DNA of 36,193 bases from Streptomyces sp. BR123 (GTDB lineage: Bacteria > Actinomycetota > Actinomycetes > Streptomycetales > Streptomycetaceae): positions 1 through 36,193 of the forward strand of contig NZ_JACBGN010000051.1 of NCBI RefSeq assembly GCF_013401435.1, in the 5' to 3' direction. A model generated the notes under the pieces. That model had not been told where the DNA came from and made no database searches. It saw nothing but the letters and a program-made list of their open reading frames with translations. Position numbers and translations under genes: made by a program. This document shows, piece after piece, positions 23,515 to 31,109 of this stretch. The stretch's first letter is position 1. Every line of letters starts with the position of its first letter.

Positions 23515-24621
23515 TCAGTGCGGCAGGGTGGCCGGGGAACCGCCGTTGGCCTCGTAGCCGGCCACCGCCAGGGCGCGGTACACCGCGTACTCGGCCGCCG
23601 GGTCCTGCGCCGCCGACCAGGGCAGGGCGCCGACGCAGCCGTCCACGTGCCGCACCTGCTCCATGGCCTCCGCCCACCGCTCCATCGGCACCAGGAACGA
23701 CAGCAGCAGGTGCCGTACGTGCGCCAGCATCGGGTCGTCGGGCCGCGCCTGGTGCACCGCGTACAGCGCGCCCTCGACCGCCCGGGTCACCACCGCGCTC
23801 TGCCAGAAGGCGCCCAGCACCAGGTCCGGCTTGTGCTCGTACACCGCGAACAGCGGCAGGGCCGCCAGCAGCGAGCCGTGCGGGGCGCGGGCCGCCGCCG
23901 CGTGGGCGAAGGAGTCGGCCTTCTCCCGCGAGCCGTGCCACTTCTCGCACCAGTAGTGCAGGGCGGCCAGGTGGGCGCCCATGTGGTTCGGGGCCACGTC
24001 GATGACCTTCGCCCACAGCCCGTCGAACTCCGCCTCCGAGTAGCCGAGCGCCCGCGCGACCGCCAGCTCCGTGATGTAGGGGACCGGGTCGCCCGGGGCC
24101 AGCAGCACCGCCTTGCGGCAGGCCTCCCGGGCCTCCTCCAGGATGATCCGGTGGTCCTCGGAGCCCACGCCCCCCGAGTGCCGCCACGCCTGCTGCACCA
24201 GCAGCTCCGCGTGCACCTGAGCCCCGCCCGCGTCCTTCTCCGCCTGCAACCGCCACGCCTTCAGCCAGGAAGCGCCCGCCCCGGGCTGCGCCGCGAGCTC
24301 CAGTGCCGCGGCCCCGGCGAAGGCCTGGACCCGCTGCCAGCGCAGCTCCCCGTCCTTGGGGGTGCCGGCCAACAGCTGGGAGGCCGCCTGCCACTGCCCG
24401 CTCTGCTGCACGACGGCGAGCGCGTCCATCAGGTCCCGGTCGGGCCCGGGGATCCGGACGTCGAGCTCTTCCTGCAGGGCGAAGCCGTAGTCGGCGGGGT
24501 CGGCGGCGTCGGGGCTGCCGGGCGGGACCAGGCGCAGGCGGCCGTCCCGCCTGCGCCGTATGAGCGGAGCGAGGGCGGCCACGAGCAGGCCGACGGCGAT
24601 CAGGAACCACAGAATCTCCAT
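23515..24621 (-). CDS. Membrane-anchored helical-repeat (TPR-like) hypothetical protein
   Basis: A 368-residue protein. Residues about 3-20 (ILWFLIAVGLLVAALAPLI) form a signal anchor followed by RRRRDGR, placing the rest in the cytoplasm. The remainder is alpha-helical with Ala/Leu-rich helix pairs of TPR character, for example ACRKAVLLAPGDPVPYITELAVARALGYSEAEF and VIDVAPNHMGAHLAALHYWCEKW, where an NPxx-like turn separates helices. No catalytic motif is visible. ATG 24621 has GAGG only 2 nt upstream, a poor ribosome-binding site; no better in-frame start is nearby. Divergent from metB. It is probably a scaffold-type protein; partner unknown. Confidence 0.72.
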   Translation of the reverse strand: MEILWFLIAVGLLVAALAPLIRRRRDGRLRLVPPGSPDAADPADYGFALQEELDVRIPGPDRDLMDALAVVQQSGQWQAASQLLAGTPKDGELRWQRVQAFAGAAALELAAQPGAGASWLKAWRLQAEKDAGGAQVHAELLVQQAWRHSGGVGSEDHRIILEEAREACRKAVLLAPGDPVPYITELAVARALGYSEAEFDGLWAKVIDVAPNHMGAHLAALHYWCEKWHGSREKADSFAHAAAARAPHGSLLAALPLFAVYEHKPDLVLGAFWQSAVVTRAVEGALYAVHQARPDDPMLAHVRHLLLSFLVPMERWAEAMEQVRHVDGCVGALPWSAAQDPAAEYAVYRALAVAGYEANGGSPATLPH

Positions 24622-24739
24622 GGCCTCAAGCGAACCAGACCGACCCGTGCCGAGGCGAATGCGAACGCCGTGTTGCAGGACCGGCCCCCCGGCAGCGGCC
24701 GGGGGTGGCGCACGGCCGTACGGGCCTTAGGCTCTGCCC

Positions 24740-25897
24740 ATGAGCGACGACAGCCACGAGCACCAGAGCTTCGAAACCCGCGCGATCCACGCGGGCAACA
24801 CGGCGGACCCGCTGACCGGCGCGGTCGTGCCCCCGATCTACCAGGTCTCCACCTACAAGCAGGACGGCGTCGGCGGCCTGCGCGGCGGCTACGAGTACAG
24901 CCGCAGCGCCAACCCGACCCGCACCGCGCTGGAGGAGAACCTCGCGGCGCTGGAGGGCGGCACGCGCGGCCTGGCCTTCGCCTCCGGACTCGCGGCCGAG
25001 GACTGCCTGCTGCGCACGCTGCTCGTCCCGGGCGACCACGTGGTCATCCCGAACGACGCCTACGGCGGCACGTTCCGCCTCTTCGCGAAGGTCGTCTCCC
25101 GCTGGGGCGTGGAGTGGTCGGTGGCCGACACCTCCGACCCGGAGTCCGTGCGCGCCGCCCTCACCCCGAAGACGAAGGCCATCTGGGTGGAGACCCCCTC
25201 CAACCCGCTGCTCGGCATCACCGACATCGCCGTGGTCGCCGAGATCGCGCGCTCGGCCGGCGCCAAGCTGGTCGTGGACAACACCTTCGCCTCCCCCTAC
25301 CTCCAGCAGCCGCTCGCGCTCGGCGCGGACGTCGTCGTGCACTCGCTGACCAAGTACATGGGCGGCCATTCCGACGTCGTCGGCGGCGCCCTGGTCACCG
25401 CCGACGCGGCCCTGGGCGAGGAACTGGCCTACCACCAGAACGCGATGGGCGCCGTGGCCGGCCCCTTCGACTCCTGGATCGTGCTGCGCGGCATCAAGAC
25501 CCTCGCCGTGCGCATGGACCGGCACGCGGAGAACGCGGCGAAGATCGCCGAGATGCTGACCCGCCACCCCAAGGTGCACAAAGTCCTCTACCCGGGCCTG
25601 GCCGACCACCCGGGCCACGAGATCGCCGCCAAGCAGATGCGCAACTTCGGCGGCATGATCTCCTTCCGCGTCCTCGGCGGCGAGGAGGCGGCGGTCGAGG
25701 TCTGCAACCGGGCCGAGCTGTTCACCCTGGGCGAGTCCCTCGGCGGCGTCGAGTCCCTCATCGAGCACCCGGGCCGCATGACCCACGCCTCGGTGGCCGG
25801 TTCGGCCCTGGAGGTCCCCGGTGACCTGGTGCGCCTCTCCGTCGGCATCGAGAACGCTGACGACCTGCTCGCGGACCTGACCCGGGCCCTGGGCTGA
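24740..25897 (+). CDS. metB: Cystathionine gamma-synthase / gamma-lyase (Cys/Met-metabolism PLP enzyme)
   Basis: A 385-residue PLP enzyme of the Cys/Met metabolism family. Seen: FETRAIHAGNTADPLTGAVVPPIYQ (residues 11-35), YEYSRSANPTR with phosphate-contacting Tyr/Arg, ASGLAAEDCLL, VETPSNPLLGITDI, DNTFASPYLQQPLALGADVV, Lys205 in HSLTKYMGGHSDV (Schiff base), and SLGGVESLIEHPGRMTHAS. It either joins O-succinyl- or O-acetylhomoserine with cysteine, or cleaves cystathionine; the two activities are not separable by eye, and Streptomyces enzymes often do both. ATG 24740 follows TAGGCT by 6 nt without a Shine-Dalgarno, suggesting a leaderless transcript. Confidence 0.93.
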   Translation: MSDDSHEHQSFETRAIHAGNTADPLTGAVVPPIYQVSTYKQDGVGGLRGGYEYSRSANPTRTALEENLAALEGGTRGLAFASGLAAEDCLLRTLLVPGDHVVIPNDAYGGTFRLFAKVVSRWGVEWSVADTSDPESVRAALTPKTKAIWVETPSNPLLGITDIAVVAEIARSAGAKLVVDNTFASPYLQQPLALGADVVVHSLTKYMGGHSDVVGGALVTADAALGEELAYHQNAMGAVAGPFDSWIVLRGIKTLAVRMDRHAENAAKIAEMLTRHPKVHKVLYPGLADHPGHEIAAKQMRNFGGMISFRVLGGEEAAVEVCNRAELFTLGESLGGVESLIEHPGRMTHASVAGSALEVPGDLVRLSVGIENADDLLADLTRALG

Positions 25898-25996
25898 CGG
25901 AGCCGAGGGGCAACCGGCGGCAGCGGACCCCGGTTCGCCGCTGCACGCCCCGCGCCGGCAGGCGGCTCCGCCGCCACCTTCGCCGCCGGGCGGTGG

Positions 25997-26248
25997 CTAC
26001 CAGCCCTCCAGGGGCGGGGAGACATCGCTCGGCGGGACCTGCCACGGCTGGGTCAGCGAGGCCCACACCGCGAAGGCCACCGCCGCCGCGAGCAGCAGCG
26101 CCCACCCGGCCCGGCGCACGATGCGGCGGCGACGCAGCAGCCGGTCCCCGCGGGCCGCGGCGGCGGCCGCCAGCCCGGCCGGAACCACCGGGTACGGGCC
26201 CTCCATCAGCCGCCTGACCTGGGCTTCCTTTCGGTCCGGGATGCTCAT
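25997..26248 (-). CDS. Small single-pass membrane protein coupled to a sigma-like gene
   Basis: An 83-residue protein. The cytoplasmic-looking N-terminus is MSIPDRKEAQVRRLMEG, a basic stretch RLLRRRRIVRRAG precedes one helix (WALLLAAAVAFAVWASL, about 49-65), and the outer tail is Pro-rich and ends PPLEGW. ATG 26248 overlaps the stop codon of the upstream sigma-like gene in ATGA, so translation is probably coupled. The position and topology resemble small anti-sigma factors, but there is no ZAS zinc motif. The role is inference from context. Confidence 0.7.
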   Translation of the reverse strand: MSIPDRKEAQVRRLMEGPYPVVPAGLAAAAAARGDRLLRRRRIVRRAGWALLLAAAVAFAVWASLTQPWQVPPSDVSPPLEGW

Positions 26249-26712
26249 GCGGCCTCCTGCCGCCGGGCACGCAGCGCGGCCACGGCCCGCCCGGACAACA
26301 CCCGCACCCGCTCGACCGGCAGCCCGAGCTGCGCGGCCGCGACCTCGTGCGCCACGCCCTCGTACACGCACAGCACGAGCACGAGCCGTTCCAGCGGGGG
26401 GAGCGGGGCGAGGAGGCCCCGGCCGCCGTGGTGGCGGCGCCCGGTGCAGGCGAAGGCGGCGCACAGCTCCCGGCGGGTGTGGTCGTAGGGGTCGTCGCCG
26501 CGCAGCCGCTCCCAGCCGGCGTACGTACGGGCCAGCGCGTCGGCGAGCAGCCGGCGGGCGGCCGGGCAGTCGGCGCCGGACACGGCCCCCGAAGCGGCGC
26601 CCGACATGCCGCCCGCCTCGGCCGTCAGCAGGACCGCGACATGCAGGAGCCGCCCCGCCGCGCCCGCGACGAAGGCCTCGAACTCGGCGTAGGGCCCCGC
26701 TCGGTGGTCCAC
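26245..26712 (-). CDS. Degenerate ECF/SigE-family sigma factor-like protein
   Basis: A 155-residue protein resembling SigE-family ECF sigma factors. The N-terminus EFEAFVAGAAGRLLHVAVLLT matches region 2.1, and RRLLADALARTYAGWERLR matches 2.3-2.4, but the usual AEDLVQ core is changed. Region 4 is recognisable (LAPLPPLERLVLVLCVYEGVAHEVAAAQLGLPVERVRVLSGRAVAALR), though the typical RQREVVxLR and TVKSRxxRG are weakened. A Gly/Ala-rich insertion (about 33-48) splits region 2. It may no longer bind core polymerase normally. It is coupled by ATGA to a small membrane protein. GTG 26712 has no good ribosome-binding site. Confidence 0.66.
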   Translation of the reverse strand: MDHRAGPYAEFEAFVAGAAGRLLHVAVLLTAEAGGMSGAASGAVSGADCPAARRLLADALARTYAGWERLRGDDPYDHTRRELCAAFACTGRRHHGGRGLLAPLPPLERLVLVLCVYEGVAHEVAAAQLGLPVERVRVLSGRAVAALRARRQEAA

Positions 26713-26793
26713 ACGGCCTATGGTGCGGGCAGGGGGACGGCCCCGGTCAAGGGGTCGGACACGCCCGGTCCGGGCCGCCCGCGGAGCGCCGCC

Positions 26794-27315
26794 TCAGGAG
26801 GCCGGGCCGGCCTCCGTCACGGTGCCCATCAGTTCCGACAGCGAGCCGTTGAAGCGGGTCAGCAGTCCGGTGAACGCCTCCCGCTCCTCCTCGCTCCAGC
26901 CGTCGGTGACCCGGGCCATCAGCTCGCGCCGCGACACCCGGACCTCCTCCAGCCGTGCCAGCCCGCGCGGGGACAGCGCCAGGACCACGGCCCGCCCGTC
27001 CTCGGGGTGGGAGGCGCGTTTGACCAGCCCGGTGTCGACCAGCGGGGCGACCTGCCGGGTGACGGTGGAGGAGTCGATGCCCATGCCGCAGGCGAGGGCC
27101 TTGACGCCCATCGGGCCTTCCAGGTCGAGCCGGTTCAGCAGCAGGTACGCGGCGCGGTCCATCGAGTTGCGGGCCTGTCCGACCCCGCCCAGGCGGGTCT
27201 GCTCGGCGCGGCGCGCGAAGACGGCCACCTGGTGCTGGAGCGCGTCCAGGAGACCGGCTTCGGGGCGTGTTTCGGCCGCCGCGGGCAGGTCGGAATTGGC
27301 CGGGTTGGAAGGCAT
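26794..27315 (-). CDS. MarR-family transcriptional regulator
   Basis: A 173-residue winged-helix regulator. A flexible N-terminus is followed by dimerisation helices, then the DNA-binding domain MDRAAYLLLNRLDLEGPMGVKALACGMGIDSSTVTRQVAPLVDTGLVKRASHPEDGRAVVLALSPRG (recognition helix DSSTVTRQV, wing HPEDGRAVVL), given here as landmarks across about 52-118. The C-terminal helices include EEEREAFTGLLTRFNGSL. MarR proteins usually repress adjacent genes and respond to phenolic or oxidative ligands; the divergent neighbour is ilvA, with GGTACGA direct repeats in between. ATG 27315 has no strong ribosome-binding site; the frame is open further upstream without homology. Confidence 0.88.
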   Translation of the reverse strand: MPSNPANSDLPAAAETRPEAGLLDALQHQVAVFARRAEQTRLGGVGQARNSMDRAAYLLLNRLDLEGPMGVKALACGMGIDSSTVTRQVAPLVDTGLVKRASHPEDGRAVVLALSPRGLARLEEVRVSRRELMARVTDGWSEEEREAFTGLLTRFNGSLSELMGTVTEAGPAS

Positions 27316-27402
27316 GGCCGTGAGCTCTCTTCGCGTGGGGCCGACAGGATGGGGGACAGAGTACGCGGCCATGCGGCGGCTCGTACGCCGCGTGGGAGAA
27401 CT

Positions 27403-27429
27403 GGTACGACTGGTACGAGCCCGGTACGG
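27403..27429. promoter_or_regulatory. GGTACG direct repeats between marR and ilvA
   Basis: GGTACGA at 27403-27409 and 27412-27418 and GGTACGG at 27423-27429, spaced 9 and 11 bp, close to one helical turn. They lie in the 245-bp divergent gap between the MarR gene and ilvA and could be binding sites for the MarR protein. Confidence 0.35.
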
Positions 27430-27560
27430 AACCGGCGCGGACCACGGCACGGACCGAACTCCCGCACCCGTCCCGCATGGCCGGATTTCGTCCCTTCCGC
27501 GTGGTCCGCCCGGTCCGCCGGAACACGCCCGTGACAGGTGGGGGCTGCGAGACTGGCGGC

Positions 27561-28793
27561 ATGAACTACCGCGTGCTGCAGCCCGTCCCGCCCGTCATCC
27601 TCGACGACGTCCTCGGGGCCCAGAAGATGCTCTCGGGCGTCGCCCGGATCACCCCGATGGAAGGCAGCCGGTACCTCTCCTCCCTCACGGGCTCCCCGGT
27701 CCACTTCAAGTGCGAGAACCTCCAGCGCACCGGCTCCTTCAAGCTGCGCGGGGCGTACGTGCGCATCGCGGGCCTGCGGCCCGAGCAGCGGGCGGCGGGC
27801 GTCGTCGCCGCGAGCGCCGGCAACCACGCGCAGGGCGTGGCCCTCGCGTCCGCGCTGCTCGGCGTCCACGCGACCGTGTTCATGCCGGCCGGGGCGCCGC
27901 TGCCGAAGGTCGCGGCGACCCGGGAGTACGGGGCCGAGGTGCGGATGGAGGGCCAGGTCGTCGACGAGACCCTCGCCGCGGCCGAGGAATACGCGGACCG
28001 CACCGGGGCGGTCTTCATCCACCCCTTCGACCACCGCGACATCGTCGCCGGGCAGGGCACCGTGGGCCTGGAGATCCTGGAGCAGTGCCCGGAGGTGCGC
28101 ACGATCCTCGTCGGGATCGGCGGCGGGGGCCTCGCCGCGGGCATCGCCGTCGCGGTGAAGGCGCTGCGGCCGGACGTGCAGGTGATCGGCGTGCAGGCGG
28201 CGGGGGCGGCCGCGTACCCGGTCTCGCTCCGGGCGGGCCACCCCGTCTCGATCGACAATCCGAGCACCATGGCCGACGGCATCAAGGTCGGCCGCCCCGG
28301 CGACGTCCCCTTCCGGATCATCGGCGAACTGCTCGACGACGTCCGCACGGTGTCGGAGGACGAGCTCTCCAGCGCCCTGCTGCTGTGCCTGGAGCGGGCC
28401 AAGCTGGTCGTCGAGCCGGCGGGCTGCGCCCCCGTGGCCGCGCTGCTGAGCGAGCCCGAACTGTACGGGTCGGGCCCCGTGGTGGCGGTCCTGTCCGGCG
28501 GGAACATCGACCCCCTGCTGCTCCAGCGGATCCTGCGGCACGGCATGGCGGCGGCGGGCCGCTACCTCTCGCTGCGGCTGCGGGTGGCGGACCGGCCGGG
28601 GGCGCTGGCCGGGCTGCTGGCGGTGCTGTCGGTGGTCGACGCGAACGTGCTCGACGTGAGCCACGTACGGACCGACCCGCGGCTTGGGCTGACGGAGGTG
28701 GAGGTCGAGCTGCACCTGGAGACGAAGGGCCGGGAGCACTGCACGGAGGTCGCACGCTCGCTGCACGCCGCCGGATACACGGTGATCGGCTAG
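27561..28793 (+). CDS. ilvA: Threonine ammonia-lyase with C-terminal ACT domain
   Basis: A 410-residue fold-type II PLP enzyme converting threonine to 2-oxobutanoate and ammonia. Lys61 in RTGSFKLRGAY binds PLP. SAGNHAQGVALA (substrate loop), the glycine loop VGIGGGGLAAGIAVA and the end-of-site SGGNIDP follow. Residues about 325-405 are one ACT domain (YLSLRLRVADRPGALAGLLAVL). One ACT domain and about 400 residues fit the short, often catabolic or threonine-regulated form rather than the 500-residue isoleucine-inhibited IlvA with two regulatory lobes. ATG 27561 lies 6 nt after GAGACT, like the methyltransferase gene, with no Shine-Dalgarno. Confidence 0.93.
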   Translation: MNYRVLQPVPPVILDDVLGAQKMLSGVARITPMEGSRYLSSLTGSPVHFKCENLQRTGSFKLRGAYVRIAGLRPEQRAAGVVAASAGNHAQGVALASALLGVHATVFMPAGAPLPKVAATREYGAEVRMEGQVVDETLAAAEEYADRTGAVFIHPFDHRDIVAGQGTVGLEILEQCPEVRTILVGIGGGGLAAGIAVAVKALRPDVQVIGVQAAGAAAYPVSLRAGHPVSIDNPSTMADGIKVGRPGDVPFRIIGELLDDVRTVSEDELSSALLLCLERAKLVVEPAGCAPVAALLSEPELYGSGPVVAVLSGGNIDPLLLQRILRHGMAAAGRYLSLRLRVADRPGALAGLLAVLSVVDANVLDVSHVRTDPRLGLTEVEVELHLETKGREHCTEVARSLHAAGYTVIG

Positions 28794-28869
28794 CGGCCGG
28801 CCGCTCCGGCCGGGCCCTCGCCGCAGGGAGCGACGTCCTGCGGCACCCCGACCGGCCGGCCGGAGAAAC

Positions 28870-28918
28870 GGCGGAGCCCCCTCCGGACCGTACCGATCGG
28901 TCCGGAGGGGGCCCCGCC
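28870..28918. terminator. Strong bidirectional terminator between ilvA and greA
   Basis: 21-nt arms at 28870-28890 and 28898-28918 pair with a single mismatch around the 7-nt loop TACCGAT. The core is GCCCCCTCCGGACCG with CGGTCCGGAGGGGGC. It lies between two convergent genes, 77 nt after ilvA and 27 nt after the greA stop. Confidence 0.85.
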
Positions 28919-28944
28919 GTGTCGTGCGGCGTCTTCCGGGGTGG

Positions 28945-29442
28945 TCAGCCGGTGAACGGCTTGACGTCGAGGATCCGGACCGAGGCCGTCTTGCCGTTCG
29001 GCAGCTCGTACTCGGCGTCCTCGCCGATCTTCTTGCCCATCACGCCCGCACCCAGCGGGGACTGCGGGGAGTAGGTCTCGAAGTCGTCCGAGGCGTATTC
29101 GCGGGAGGCGAGCAGGAAGGACATCGTGTCGTCCTCGTCGCCGTCGAAGGCGATCGTGACGACGGTGCCCGGCGCAACCTCGCCCTCGGCCGACGGGGGC
29201 GTGCCGACCTTGGCGTTCTCCAGCAGCTGCGTCAGCTGCCGGACCCGGAGCTCCTGCTTGCCCTGCTCCTCCTTGGCCGCGTGGTAACCGCCGTTCTCGC
29301 GCAGGTCGCCCTCTTCACGGGCAGCCGCGATCTTGATGGCGATCTCCGTGCGTGCGGGACCAGAGAGGTAGTCCAGCTCGGCCTTCAGCTGGTCGTACGC
29401 CGCCTGGGTCAGCCAGGTGACGCTCTCGCTCGTCTGGGTCAC
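28945..29442 (-). CDS. greA: Transcription elongation factor GreA
   Basis: A 165-residue GreA. The N-terminal coiled coil (WLTQAAYDQLKAELDYLSG to about 80) carries the acidic tip EGDLREN, whose Asp and Glu coordinate the second metal in the RNA polymerase active site to cleave backtracked RNA. The C-terminal FKBP-like domain includes SPLGAGVMGKKIGEDAEYELPNG. Length and both domains are normal. GTG 29442 has GAGGAG 5 nt upstream. A candidate extended -10, TGTTAGGCT, lies about 60 nt further upstream on the reverse strand. Confidence 0.96.
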   Translation of the reverse strand: MTQTSESVTWLTQAAYDQLKAELDYLSGPARTEIAIKIAAAREEGDLRENGGYHAAKEEQGKQELRVRQLTQLLENAKVGTPPSAEGEVAPGTVVTIAFDGDEDDTMSFLLASREYASDDFETYSPQSPLGAGVMGKKIGEDAEYELPNGKTASVRILDVKPFTG

Positions 29443-29499
29443 GGGTGCTCCTCGTCGGTACAGGGGACTACTTGTCCGCCGGTGGCGGGCGAAACCACG

Positions 29500-29508
29500 A
29501 GCCTAACA
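29500..29508 (-). promoter_or_regulatory. Candidate extended -10 of greA
   Basis: On the reverse strand TG-T-TAGGCT (29508-29500) matches the extended -10 form TGnTAnnnT. No -35 hexamer is evident upstream. Confidence 0.35.
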
Positions 29509-29629
29509 ATTCGGGAAGAAAAGGGGGAGGACGCCGTGGGTATGAAGTGTGTCATCGGGCCCCTGAGCAGCAACGGGACCCAAGTGCCGCCCGGCCCTCG
29601 CCCTGGCGCGCCACCGGCGCTCCCTCCGG

Positions 29630-29677
29630 CGTGCCCGTGTGCTCGCGTGCCCGCGTGCCCGCGTACCCCCGTGCCCG
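29630..29677. repeat. Six tandem 8-bp units
   Basis: CGTGCCCG is repeated with a period of exactly 8 bp from 29630: four exact copies plus TGTGCTCG and CGTACCCC. It lies 13 bp beyond the stop codon of the DUF4307 gene. Confidence 0.8.
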
Positions 29678-29690
29678 CCGGGGCCGAAGG

Positions 29691-30104
29691 TCAGCCCGCG
29701 GACCCCGCCGCCTGGCAGCCGACCAGTTCGACCGTGGTGGCGCGGCCGGTGGTCTTCACCGTGACGACCTCGTCGACGCGCGACTCCTTCTGCCCGAAGG
29801 CGAAGTCCGCGCGGCCCACCTCGCCGTGCCCGGTGTCCTGCGAGATCAGGGTGCACACCCCGGTCACCGAGGCCTCCTTGCGCACCTCCAGGTGCACCTT
29901 CACCTCGGAGTCCGACACCACCTGGAACTTGATCACCTCGGCGCTGACGTCCTTGCCGGCCACGTAGCCCCAGCCGATCCAGCCGACGACGGCCAGCAGG
30001 CCGACACCGAGTACCGAGCCGACGATCTTCAGCGTGCGGTCCGCGCGCTCGTCGGCCGACCGGCCGTAACGGCCCTCGGGCAGACCCTCGCGCACCGTGC
30101 TCAT
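29691..30104 (-). CDS. DUF4307 membrane protein
   Basis: A 137-residue protein. The basic N-terminus (GRYGRSADERADRTLKIV) precedes one transmembrane helix (VGSVLGVGLLAVVGWIGWGYV, about 28-48), and an extracytoplasmic beta-rich domain of about 85 residues contains two cysteines (GVCTLISQD and ELVGCQAAG) that could form a disulfide. This is the DUF4307 architecture, conserved next to mca in actinomycetes; no function is established. ATG 30104 has GGAAGGA about 6 nt upstream. It is divergent from mca. Confidence 0.87.
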   Translation of the reverse strand: MSTVREGLPEGRYGRSADERADRTLKIVGSVLGVGLLAVVGWIGWGYVAGKDVSAEVIKFQVVSDSEVKVHLEVRKEASVTGVCTLISQDTGHGEVGRADFAFGQKESRVDEVVTVKTTGRATTVELVGCQAAGSAG

Positions 30105-30138
30105 GATCGTTCCTTCCGAGAGTGTCGGGTTCCGCTTG

Positions 30139-30164
30139 ATTCCGGGCTCGACCCCGGAATTTTT
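30139..30164 (+). terminator. Intrinsic-terminator-like hairpin upstream of mca
   Basis: ATTCCGGG (30139-30146) pairs with CCCGGAAT (30153-30160) around a 6-nt loop and is followed on the plus strand by TTTT (30161-30164). It lies 61 nt before the mca start, in the divergent DUF4307/mca gap. Confidence 0.55.
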
Positions 30165-30225
30165 CCGCCCCCCGATTCGGTCACTATAGGAGCCGTCCGC
30201 CTGACGAATCACAGAGGATCCTGTC

Positions 30226-31107
30226 TTGACCGAGCAGCTGCGATTGATGGCCGTCCACGCCCACCCCGACGACGAGTCGAGCAAGGGCGCGGCCACCATG
30301 GCCAAGTACGTGTCCGAGGGGGTGCCCGTGCTGGTGGTCACCTGCACGGGCGGTGAGCGAGGCTCGATCCTCAACCCCAAGCTCCAGGGTGACAAGTACA
30401 TCGAGGAGAACATCCACGAAGTCCGCGCCAAGGAGATGGAGGAAGCCCGCCAGATCCTCGGCGTCGACCAGGAATGGCTCGGCTTCGTCGACTCCGGCCT
30501 GCCCGAGGGCGACCCGCTGCCCCCGCTCCCCGAAGGCTGCTTCGCCTTGGAGGACGTCGACGAGGCGGCCGGCCGCCTGGTGAAGAAGATCCGCGCCTTC
30601 CGGCCGCAGGTCATCACCACGTACGACGAGAACGGAGGCTACCCGCACCCCGACCACATCATGACCCACAAGATCACGATGGTGGCCTTCGACGGGGCGA
30701 ACGACGCCGAGAAGTACCCCGAAGCCGAATTCGGGCCCGTCCACCAGCCCCAGAAGCTCTACTACAACCAGGGCTTCAACAAGCCGCGCACCATCGCCCT
30801 CCACGAGGCGCTCCTCTCCCGCGGGATGGAATCCCCCTACGGGGAGTGGCTGGAGCGGTGGAAGGAGTTCGAGCGCAAGGAGCGGACGCTGACCACGCAC
30901 GTCCCCTGCGCCGACTTCTTCGAGATCCGCGACAAGGCGCTCATCGCCCACGCCACGCAGATCGACCCCGACGGCGGCTGGTTCCGCGTTCCCATGGAGA
31001 TCCAGAAGGAGGTCTGGCCCACCGAGGAGTACGAGCTCGCCAAGTCGCTCGTCGACACCTCCCTCCCCGAGTCCGACCTCTTCGCCGGCATCCGGGAGAA
31101 TGTGTAG
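30226..31107 (+). CDS. mca: Mycothiol S-conjugate amidase
   Basis: A 293-residue zinc amidase of the LmbE/PIG-L fold. Zinc ligands and catalytic Asp lie in HAHPDDE (residues 11-17) and HPDH (about 141-144). It cleaves mycothiol-drug adducts to a mercapturic acid and GlcN-inositol, a detoxification step of actinomycetes that use mycothiol. Family segments TCTGGERGSILNP, YDENGGYPHPDHIMTH and CADFFEIRDKALIAHATQ favour Mca over the related deacetylase MshB. Start is TTG 30226 with GAGGA about 7 nt upstream. A terminator-like hairpin sits in its upstream region, and a small membrane-protein gene follows after 2 bp. Confidence 0.95.
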   Translation: MTEQLRLMAVHAHPDDESSKGAATMAKYVSEGVPVLVVTCTGGERGSILNPKLQGDKYIEENIHEVRAKEMEEARQILGVDQEWLGFVDSGLPEGDPLPPLPEGCFALEDVDEAAGRLVKKIRAFRPQVITTYDENGGYPHPDHIMTHKITMVAFDGANDAEKYPEAEFGPVHQPQKLYYNQGFNKPRTIALHEALLSRGMESPYGEWLERWKEFERKERTLTTHVPCADFFEIRDKALIAHATQIDPDGGWFRVPMEIQKEVWPTEEYELAKSLVDTSLPESDLFAGIRENV

Positions 31108-31109
31108 CC

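Noticed and set aside
25912..25935. AACCGG/CCGGTT as a terminator after metB
   Set aside because: Six pairs with a 12-nt loop and no T-run are too weak to support.
27531..27554. GTGACA and GAGACT as a complete ilvA promoter
   Set aside because: The spacer is 12 nt, too short for a sigma-70 promoter. Only the -10 to start spacing is retained as evidence.
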